A DNA stretch of 35,970 nt from Hydnum rufescens UP504. Lineage: Eukaryota > Basidiomycota > Agaricomycetes > Cantharellales > Hydnaceae. The number at the start of each line of letters is the position of its first letter. The stretch's first letter is position 1. The notes below the pieces were generated by a model. It had not been told where the DNA came from. It was given only the letters and a program-made list of their open reading frames with translations, and did no database searches. The position numbers and the translations under genes were made by a program. The stretch spans positions 161,086 through 197,055 of the forward strand of contig MU129025.1 of NCBI GenBank assembly GCA_014904985.1, in the 5' to 3' direction. Shown here piece by piece: positions 30,171 through 35,970 of the stretch.

Positions 30171-30291
30171 CTTACATAGGACCACACGCCCGCCGCAGCA
30201 GGTGTGTGGTTCCTGGGGCTCATTTGGTGCGTTGTCGTCTGGGCCCTCGTTGTTTCGTGCGCTTTCGTCATATTGTAGATCAGATCTTGAG

Positions 30292-30395
30292 CTAGAATAA
30301 TAAAAGACGGGTTAGTCAAACAAGTCCAAAGCAGTGCAAAAAGAGCAGCCTTCGCTGCTCTTTTTGCGCGGCCGTATGTACTGGGGGGGACTCAC
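30292..30395 (-). other. intron L3 with conserved stem
   Basis: 104 nt on -. GTGAGT at 30395, stem at 30367-30336 (14 bp, transcript-sense loop GAAG), branch site TGACTAACCC, and TTCTAG end at 30292. The exon-end stem is at 30407-30432 (ACCGCACCCACT../GCGGGCGTGGT in transcript sense). Confidence 0.65.
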
Positions 30396-30581
30396 CTCAT
30401 ATAGAGAACCACGCCCGCTGTAGTGGGTGCGGTTCACGTGGCCACTCCTGGGCCCGTTGTCGTCGGTCGTCGTGTCGTCATCTGGCGTCGTCGGGTTTTC
30501 GTGTTTCTCTTTGTTGTGTTGCATGGGAAGGGGGGGTGGGTCGTTTGGCGTGTCCCCAGGTTCTCGTTCGGCGGGTTTCAC

Positions 30582-30695
30582 CTTCATCACATAGAATAGA
30601 TGATGTTAGTTAAAAAACATTTACAACCAGCACAAAAAGAGCAGCTTTCGCTGCTCTTTTTGCGTGGCTGTATATATAAGGGGGGGGGGACTCAC
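30582..30695 (-). other. intron L2 with conserved stem
   Basis: About 114 nt on -. GTGAGT at 30695, stem at 30662-30633 (13 bp, transcript-sense loop GAAA), branch site TTAACTAACATC. The 3' end is proposed at ATGAAG|GTG (30582) by analogy with the other acceptors, which precede GTT/GTG. The exon-end stem is at 30706-30731. Confidence 0.55.
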
Positions 30696-30840
30696 CTATA
30701 TAGAGAATCACACCTGCCATAGTGGGTGTGGTTCGTGCGGCCACTCACTGGGTGCGTTGTCTTGTGTTGTGGTCACGTCGTCGTCTGGTGCAGCCGCGCC
30801 ATCATCTGTCGTGGTCGCGTCATCGTCGTCTGGTGCGGTT

Positions 30841-30987
30841 GCGTCGTCGTCTGGTGCGGTTGCGTCGTCGTCTGGTGTGGTTGCGTCGTCATCTGGTGCG
30901 GTTGCGTCGTCGTCTGGTGCGGTTGCGTCGTCGTCTGGTGCGGTTGCGTCGTCGTCTGGTGCGGTTGCGTCATCGTCTGGCGTGGTT
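30841..30987. repeat. 21-bp minisatellite in exon 2 of the left array
   Basis: Seven tandem copies of GCGTCGTCGTCTGGTGCGGTT, with one to three substitutions each, and one or two degraded units before 30841. Read on - (the proposed transcript strand) it encodes a heptad TQPHQTT. All frames are open because 21 is a multiple of three, so coding is not proven. Confidence 0.9.
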
Positions 30988-31104
30988 GCGTTACTCGTGT
31001 TTCCTTGTCATGTTGTTGGCTGGCGCGTTGCTGTTTGGGCCCTGGGCAGTCGGGCCCTCATCGTTTCGTGTGTTTTCATCTGGTGCTTAGGACCAGGTCA
31101 CGAT

Positions 31105-31209
31105 CTAAAGTAATAAAAGGTGTTAGTAAAAACGATTCAAAGCAGGGCAAAAAGAGCAGCTTTCGCTGCTCTTTTTGCCCCATTGTAGCTACTATGAAAA
31201 AAAACTCAC
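31105..31209 (-). other. intron L1 with conserved stem
   Basis: 105 nt on -. TTAG|GTGAGT at 31209, a 16-bp stem (31180-31165 with 31160-31145, loop GAAA in transcript sense), branch site TTTTACTAACACC, and ACTTTAG end at 31105. It mirrors intron R1. The exon-end stem is at 31215-31246 (14 bp, one mismatch). Confidence 0.7.
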
Positions 31210-31299
31210 CTAATGACCACACACCCGCAGCGGCAGGTGTGTGGTCGTGTGTTTCCTTTTATGGGCGGTTGCCTTGTTGGGTGGTGGTGGTTGTGGTAG

Positions 31300-31990
31300 T
31301 CGCGAGAAAGAATGTAACTCAACGCCGGCAATTGCCGGCATCCCAAAAGCGCCCAAGTGCCTGGCACGATGAGTCCAGTACGAACTAGCAGCAAGTAAAT
31401 AGATGTAAAATAAATAATAAATAATAAATAGTTGCCCCAAAAAAATGAAGAACACCATGACAATCAGTCAGAGTTCAAAAGAGGCATGATATGATACATT
31501 GCAAAGTGGATTGGGTGATTTCTATGGTTCAGAACCGGCCCAAATCTGAATATATTGGTGGAATACATGAAGCCTATATGGGCGATTAATTATCTTGGAC
31601 GTTCTCTCCATTTTTCAATTTTTCCCACCTTCAATTCCCTATTTAGGGAATTGAAGGTGGGAAAAATTGAAAAATGGAGAGAACGTCCAAGATAATTAAT
31701 CGCCCATATAGGCTTCATGTATTCCACCAATATATTCAGATTTGGGCCGGTTCTGAACCATAGAAATCACCCAATCCACTTTGCAATGTATCATATCATG
31801 CCTCTTTTGAACTCTGACTGATTGTCATGGTGTTCTTCATTTTTTTGGGGCAACTATTTATTATTTATTATTTATTTTACATCTATTTACTTGCTGCTAG
31901 TTCGTACTGGACTCATCATGCCAGGCACTTGGGCGCTTTTGGGATGCCGGCAATTGCCAGCGTTGAGTTGCATTCTTCCTCGCAACTATG
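31300..31990. repeat. central near-perfect palindrome (arms ~340 bp)
   Basis: Position x pairs with about 63285-x. The tip is TCAATTCCCT-ATTT-AGGGAATTGA at 31631-31654. Arms match almost base for base from ~31320 to ~31965 (one difference is CACGATGAG versus CATGATGAG). Outside this the arms diverge by indels, then the mirrored stems and introns L1/R1 resume. Both arms encode the same short ORF (MSWCSSFFWGNYLLFIIY..), reading outward. The interior is AT-rich (TATTTATTATTTATT) and is the natural place for a shared divergent promoter, though no promoter motif is proven. Confidence 0.85.
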
Positions 31991-32078
31991 GAACCGCCAC
32001 CACCCAATAAGTAAGGCAGCCATCCAGATAAGGAGGTACGCGACCACACACCTGCCGCTGCAGGTGTGTGGTCATTAG

Positions 32079-32191
32079 GTGAGTTTTTTTTCTTTTCATT
32101 AGTATATACAATGGTGCAAAAAGAGCAGCGAAAGCTGCTCTTTTTGCGCTGCTTTGAATCACTTTTACTAATATATCTTTTATTATTTTAG
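32079..32191 (+). other. intron R1 with conserved stem
   Basis: 113 nt. TTAG|GTGAGT at 32079, stem 32116-32129 with 32134-32147 (14 bp, loop GAAA), branch site TTTACTAATA, and ATTTTAG end at 32191. The exon before it ends in a perfect 14-bp stem (GACCACACACCTGC, loop CGCT, GCAGGTGTGTGGTC; 32042-32073), 5 nt before the donor. Confidence 0.7.
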
Positions 32192-32194
32192 GTT

Positions 32195-32368
32195 ATGGCC
32201 TGCTTCAAGGTAGCAGATGGAAGCCGGCCAAACGACAAGGGCCCAGACAGTCAGGGCCCAAACGGCTATACACCAACCGAAAATATGCCAAACGAAAACA
32301 CCAGCCGAAAACATGCCAACCAAAAACGCGATAAACAACGAGAACATGAGGATCAAGTAGCCATGTGA
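32195..32368 (+). CDS. small ORF filling exon R2 (57 aa)
   Basis: ATG at 32195 is three bases after the intron R1 acceptor, and the TGA (32366-32368) falls just before the exon-end stem. The peptide is hydrophilic and rich in Asn, Lys, Glu and Pro (..RPNDKGPDSQGPNGY.. NMPNENTSRKH..), with PNEN-type motifs that recur in exons R3 (APNKNE) and R4 (PLNENE, APNENE). No known family. It may be a remnant of a repeated coding unit or simply the composition of the exon repeat. Confidence 0.35.
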   Translation: MACFKVADGSRPNDKGPDSQGPNGYTPTENMPNENTSRKHANQKRDKQREHEDQVAM

Positions 32369-32408
32369 ACCGCACCCCCCTCAAAGCGGGTGTGTGGCTC
32401 CATATAAA

Positions 32409-32512
32409 GTAAGTAACACGATATACCCCAACAACGCAAAAAGAGCAGCAAATGCTGCTCTTTTTGCATTGGTTCTTGTTTTAATTTTAACTAATGTGTT
32501 CTATTATCTTAG
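32409..32512 (+). other. intron R2 with conserved stem
   Basis: 104 nt. AAA|GTAAGT at 32409, stem 32436-32449 with 32454-32467 (14 bp, loop AAAT), branch site TTAACTAATG, TCTTAG end at 32512. The exon-end stem (ACCGCACCC.. GGGTGTGTGG) lies at about 32368-32397. Confidence 0.7.
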
Positions 32513-32685
32513 GTGATTGTCTGAACCAGAACCGGCAAAATGAAGACGCGCCCAACAAGAACGAATAGAACAGACGCCCGCCAAACAAAGACATGAAACG
32601 ACGCCGAAAACCGCGGTGGACCGCAACCGAGAATGCCCCCAATGAACCACACACCCGCCGTAGCGGGGGTGTGGTTCTATATAAG

Positions 32686-32772
32686 GTAAGTACCCACAAT
32701 GGCGCAAAAAGAGCAGCAGGTGCTGCTCTTTTTGCGCTGGTTTTAATGTCTAACTAACACTTGATTTTCTAG
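32686..32772 (+). other. intron R3 with conserved stem
   Basis: 87 nt. AAG|GTAAGT at 32686, stem 32702-32717 with 32722-32737 (16 bp, loop AGGT), branch site TCTAACTAACAC, TTTCTAG end at 32772. The exon-end stem is at 32645-32676 (14 bp, one mismatch, loop CGTA). Confidence 0.7.
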
Positions 32773-32812
32773 GTTATCGCCTGGACCTCTACCAACGAAA
32801 CCAAGACCCGCT

Positions 32813-32970
32813 GAACGAGAACGAATGGCCAACGAACCCCCTCTGCAAAGCAACAGCCCACCGAGCATGGCCCGCGAAAGACCCCGCACCGAACGAGAAC
32901 GAACGGCCAAAGGAACCCCCCTCCACAAAGCAACAGCCCGCCGAGCACGGCCCACGAAAGACCCCGCGCC
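32813..32970 (+). repeat. ~78-bp tandem duplication in exon R4
   Basis: 32813-32890 and 32891-32970 are two copies of a unit beginning GAACGAGAACGAA and ending GAAAGACCCCGC.CC, about 85% alike. An 82-codon + frame (32825-33073) spans both and ends in the exon-end stem (..PHPLRRVW). The corresponding frame in exon R5 ends PHPLWWVW, so the two exons are themselves duplicates. Confidence 0.8.
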
Positions 32971-33081
32971 GAACAAGACCCCACAAATAACGAAAACCAA
33001 ACCCAATGAAGACACAAAACGACCTGGCGCCAAGAACCCACGTGAGCCACACCCGCTTCGGCGGGTGTGGTGATTTTTAAG

Positions 33082-33186
33082 GTAAGTATTTCAACTTAGA
33101 AGTACAACCATGCAAAAGGAGCAGCACAGGCTGCTCCTTTTGCATGCCTTTTCTTTTTTTTGCTAATGTATTGTTCATTATTCAAG
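33082..33186 (+). other. intron R4 with conserved stem (paired-change variant)
   Basis: 105 nt. AAG|GTAAGT at 33082, stem CATGCAAAAGGAGCAGC with GCTGCTCCTTTTGCATG (33109-33125 and 33130-33146, 17 bp perfect, loop ACAG), branch site TTTGCTAATG, TTCAAG end at 33186. The exon-end stem (33047-33070) is 10 bp closed by a C-TTCG-G tetraloop. Confidence 0.7.
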
Positions 33187-33376
33187 GTCCCCATGGCCCA
33201 CACCAATCCCCCTCCCCCGAGACTCGAATCCCGTGAATGAAGACCCGCGAACGACCTCGTGCCAAACAAGACCCCCGCGCATGATGAAAACCACACCCAA
33301 TGAAGCCATGAAACGACGCAATGCCGAGAACCCACACAAGCCACACCCACTTTGGTGGGTGTGGTGATTTTTTAAG

Positions 33377-33481
33377 GTAAGTATTTCATGCTAGAAGTAT
33401 GATCGCGCAAAAGGAGCAGCACAGGCTGCTCCTTTTGCGTGACTTTTCTTGTCTTCACTAACATACTGTTTATTACTCTAG
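33377..33481 (+). other. intron R5 with conserved stem (paired-change variant)
   Basis: 105 nt. AAG|GTAAGT at 33377, stem 33405-33420 with 33425-33440 (16 bp with one G-T, loop ACAG), branch site TTCACTAACAT, ACTCTAG end at 33481. The exon-end stem CCACACCCAC-TTTG-GTGGGTGTGG is at 33341-33364, 12 nt before the donor. Confidence 0.7.
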
Positions 33482-33952
33482 ACATTCTTCTGACCCCATG
33501 GCCTGCACCTACCCCCAACCAATCCCCTCCCCCCGGTCCCAAAACCTGCATGAACACAAGCCACCATCCACAAATCCGTCGACCAAAAACCCGTGACCCA
33601 CCGAATAAAAACCCGCGACCCCACCAAATATAAACATACAACCCCCATTGAATACCAGAAGAGGGAGGGGGGGATAAGCTGTATAATAGTATAATAATAA
33701 TAAATGAATAATTATGTGTTGTAATCTGGGGGGATCAATCTGTATAATAGTATTATTATTATTATGTGTAATAATGAGAACAAACAATAATAAATAAACA
33801 ATCCCAATTGCCGATAAGCCCATATAGCCCACTCACCCATTCAGGGACATTCCCAGGCCTGCTGGAGCCCACCCCCGTGATTTTATTTGCCAGTTCCCTT
33901 GCTGCAGTCTAAGGTGGGAGGCAGGGGCCCCTGTGTCAGGGTCTGAAATCAC
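33482..33952 (+). other. last right-hand exon and AT-rich subterminal region
   Basis: 33482-33660 has the same composition as the other exons (AAAACCCGTGACCC and AAAACCCGCGACCCC repeats) with no donor or stem after it, so it is the likely terminal exon. 33680-33800 is (TTA)n/(ATA)n rich. 33840-33950 shows nothing recognisable. No poly(A) signal stands out. Confidence 0.4.
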
Positions 33953-34035
33953 CCCAGCTGGCCCCAGGGGCCCCGCCTAAAAACATCTAGTTAGACTATT
34001 TAAACACAAGGCTCATTGTATCTAACTAGATGTAC
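33953..34035 (-). repeat. right terminal inverted repeat
   Basis: Counterpart of 29454-29535. It starts in GGCCCCAGGGGCCCC and ends ..TATCTAACTAGATGTAC. As on the left, an AT-rich (TTA)n region lies inside it, here at 33689-33790. Confidence 0.75.
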
Positions 34036-34040
34036 ATTTG

Positions 34041-34987
34041 TGGCTGACCGGGTTGACTCCTTCCATCTCTGCATGTCCCCCAAAGGCAGCTGATCCAGAG
34101 GTCTTCGGTGGTGATCGAAAGAAGGCTAATCCCTTCCTCTGCACTCTCAATCTTAACATTGCTATTTGACCCAACTCCTTTCCCAATGATCAGACAAAGA
34201 TCCTCTATGCCTCTCCTACATGAAAGGAGGCAGTGCTGGTGATTGGGCTTCCAACTATACATGTGCTATCCTTGATGGTGATTCTCCTTTCCCTGATTGG
34301 GAAACCTTTTGCACCTGCTTTGAGGCAGCCTTTGGTGATGTGGACTGAGAGGCTCATGCCCATCAGTGACTTCATACCTTGAAGATGACTCAAGGGATGA
34401 CTGCTGAGGAGTATACGATGGCCTTTGAGGCCATATCTGGGAAGACAGGCTTTAATGATGGAGCCTTGATGGATGCTTATGAGCATGGACTGCTCTGTAG
34501 CTTGGTTGAGAAGATACACCTCGACACCCTCCCTATGTCCCTTCAAGAATGGAAGGACAAAGCCACTTGCATTGATAAGTTGTGGCATTGCTTTAATGAA
34601 CAGCACTCCTTCTCTCCCACCAACCCTCGCCAGGACAATTGTCCAGGAACAATTTGACCTTTCTGCCCTCCCACCACTACTCCTCAAACTCTTCCAACCT
34701 CCTTCTGTCCTGCTGCTGCTGCTGCTGCACCCTCCTCCTCCACTTACAAACCTATGGATGTAGACTCCAATCATCATCAGAATAATCCTCGCCGAGTCAC
34801 TGGTCTGTGCTGGAATTGTAACAAACCTGGCCACATTGCCAGAGACTGCCCTGAGCCCCCACGCTCTTGTTCAGTCCGAGGTGCTCTGTCATCTGAGCAG
34901 ATGGAGGAAGTGGTAGAGAAAGTTTGTGCTACTCTGGCACCCAAATCTGCTGAGGATGGAAATGAGGGTGTGGCGAAGGATTTTTGA
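34041..34987 (+). pseudogene. element D Gag with zinc knuckle
   Basis: Reads AADPEVFGGDRKKANPFL, then GGSAGDWASNYTCAILDGD, FPDWETFCTCFEAAFGDVD and MTQGMTAEEYTMAFEAISG (34380-34660), the usual gypsy retrotransposon Gag (capsid) signature. A serine/alanine-rich linker leads to CWNCNKPGHIARDC (CX2CX4HX4C) at 34808-34849. Frameshifts near 34090 and 34655 and stops, including TGA (e.g. GDVD*EAHA), break it. Confidence 0.8.
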
Positions 34988-35934
34988 AGATGTTGACAGT
35001 GAAGGACACGCCCTGTTTGACAAACCAATTCTTTCTTCTTTCAACTTGTAAAGTAGGACCCACAATGGATATGTTTGATCATGTTGACATTGATGGCCTA
35101 CATGAAAGAGAAGACGTGTCATTATCCACAAGCCCACCACTCTATATCTATTCCACACACCTCCACCAAGCTACTGAACTAAAGGTCCACCTACAGACCC
35201 TAGACAGTGGCCAGCCTATGGCAGTTGATCCCCTGCTTGATTTGGGAGCAACAGGGATGTTCATTGATCAGGAGTTTGTCAAGGCCAAAAATCTTACTAC
35301 TCAGCAACTTCCGTGGCTGATTCCACTTTACAACATTGATGGCACCCTTAACAATGCTGGCTCAGTTCGAGAAGAAGTTGACCTCCTGATGCATTTTGGC
35401 GACCATTCAGAGAAAAGTACATTTGCTGTGACCAGCCTGGGACAGGTTCCCCTCATTGTAGGGCACACCTGGCTTGTTCATCATAACCCTGAGATCAACT
35501 GGTCAATGGGTAAGGTAGCAATGACACAGTGTCCTGATGGATGTGGGTTGCAATGCATCTGCGTTGTCTTAGCAAAGGAACACTCTGGACGCAGCTTTAA
35601 CCCCTCTGCATCTGTATCTCCACCTGGTCCTCTTCATCATGCAGTCACCAAGGAGACCCTATCCTATCTTTGCCCAGTCAGTCCCTCTGGGCAAACGCAA
35701 GAGATGGGGCATCTCCAGGGTGTATGCCAACAGTTGAGGCCCCAGGGGGATCACAAGGGTGATAGAAATTTGCCACACCACCACTTGTCCCCATTGTCTT
35801 CACTTGACCAGACTGTGCCCTTGCCTCCCTCTTTAATAGAAAAGCCTAGTCCAGGTGTTCTATCAAAGAAAACGGGCAAGAGCTCACCTGGTGATAACTG
35901 GGAAGATGTGCACAGGGAAGATGTATCTTTGTAG
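34984..35934 (+). pseudogene. element D protease region
   Basis: Open frame of 316 codons overlapping the end of gag. Residues ~75-185 carry the retropepsin-like domain: DPLLDLGATGMFIDQEFVKAK, LYNIDGTLNNAGSVREEVDL, FAVTSLGQVPLIVGHTWLVHHNPEIN. The catalytic DSG is DLG here: the serine codon is TTG, one C-to-T step from TCG, so this copy is probably inactive. The rest is a proline/serine-rich tail that would lead into RT. The start is not an ATG; the frame is likely entered by frameshift or fusion with gag. Confidence 0.75.
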
Positions 35935-35970
35935 TCTTCCTTTCACCCTGAAGAGCATATCTCTGCAACC

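Larger units (their letters stand above)
29454..34035. mobile_element. TIR-bounded palindromic element with divergent arrays of hairpin-bearing introns
   Basis: About 4.58 kb between ~80-bp imperfect inverted repeats (29454-29535 and 33953-34035; shared core CATCTA..AGAT, TTGT.TTTAAA, TCTAACTAGAT, GGGGCCCCTGGGGCC). The centre, at about 31642, is a near-perfect palindrome. Two series of small exons run outward: on - from 31210 leftward and on + from 32078 rightward. Ten clear introns, each 51-114 nt, have GT-AG ends and CTAAY-type branch sites. No transposase or other enzyme is recognisable in any frame, so if mobile it is non-autonomous. It separates gag of element B (-) from gag of element D (+). 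A 9-10-bp motif TGGCTGACC/GGTCAGCCA flanks both ends and may be part of the termini. Confidence 0.7.
34041..35970 (+). mobile_element. Ty3/gypsy retrotransposon D, 5' part (gag and protease), runs off the window
   Basis: Opposite orientation to elements A and B. Its gag begins abruptly at the edge of the TIR element, so its 5' LTR and leader are missing. Gag and the protease are recognisable and resemble element B (zinc knuckle spacing, VKDTPCLTNQF, GHTWLVHHNPEINWSMGK). RT and later domains would lie beyond 35970. There are several stops in gag, so it is also decayed. Confidence 0.8.

Noticed and set aside
30726..31388. 220-codon + strand ORF across the minisatellite
   Set aside because: Its length comes from the 21-bp repeat being open in all frames. 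It runs antisense to the proposed exon-intron series and crosses introns L1 and L2.
30108..33440. Rho-independent terminators (stems followed by T runs)
   Set aside because: The T-run is part of the stem (pairing with the A-run), the stems lie inside introns of a fungal sequence, and they repeat at nearly every unit.
30108..33440. Canonical microRNA-like precursors
   Set aside because: Stems are only 13-17 bp with four-base loops, too short for a Dicer-type precursor. Longer pairing between inverted halves could matter, but that is a separate hypothesis.
29590..33790. CRISPR-like array from regularly spaced palindromes at 29.6-33.5 kb
   Set aside because: The repeats are hairpins within introns with consensus splice sites and branch points, spacers are unequal and related to one another, and the sequence context is eukaryotic. 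No cas-like gene is present.
34205..34834. 209-codon ORF on - in 34.2-34.8 kb
   Set aside because: It lies opposite element D Gag, whose capsid and zinc-knuckle motifs on + are clear.

Overview
The window looks like accessory, repeat-choked chromosome of a filamentous basidiomycete, most likely an Agaricomycete. The clues are a fungal seven-transmembrane receptor-like gene with short (50-85 nt) introns, chromodomain-bearing Ty3/gypsy elements, a gypsy element with an antisense Zn(2)Cys(6) ORF, a LINE 3' end and a hAT relic. No intact single-copy host gene is visible. No search was possible, so the lineage is inferred.

Layout. 1-8240: three copies of one 7TM receptor-like gene. A 5' fragment lies on + (1-523), a 3'-truncated copy on - (3020-1941), and a full-length but twice-frameshifted copy on - (7591-5955). 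They are separated by degenerate ~40-bp repeats, a small foldback and sequence I cannot assign. 8526-9470: 3' end of a LINE (-) and a hAT transposase relic (-). 10052-19978: Ty3/gypsy element A (-) with gag, PR, RT, RNase H, IN, chromodomain and an extra 777-codon ORF3 downstream of pol; a 646-bp solo LTR sits inside its integrase. 19979-29446: Ty3/gypsy element B (-), whose 3' LTR lies in A's gag. B carries an antisense Zn(2)Cys(6)/coiled-coil/acidic ORF and is itself interrupted by a gag-only copia-like element with 5-bp target duplications, a 361-bp solo LTR with target duplication, and a ~1.25-kb insert. 29454-34035: an unusual TIR-bounded palindromic element. 34041-35970: 5' part of another Ty3/gypsy element, D (+).

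The most unusual object is the 29.45-34.04 kb element. Its ends are ~80-bp imperfect inverted repeats and its centre (~31642) is a ~690-bp near-perfect palindrome. From this centre two arrays of small exons and introns run outward in opposite directions. Nearly every exon ends in a CCACACCC..GGGTGTGG stem-loop 5-15 nt before a consensus 5' splice site. Nine of the ten clear introns carry a second, highly conserved stem, GCAAAAAGAGCAGC..GCTGCTCTTTTTGC, with a four-base loop that is GAAA in the inner units. Stems differ between units by paired (compensatory) changes. I recognise no transposase in it and know of no described element with this layout.

A second theme is decay. Across elements A and B, the LINE and the hAT relic, in-frame stops are almost all TGA, often at positions where arginine is expected. 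This fits C-to-T mutation of CGA codons (CpG deamination or a RIP-like process). Boundaries were read by eye; gene models are interpretations.
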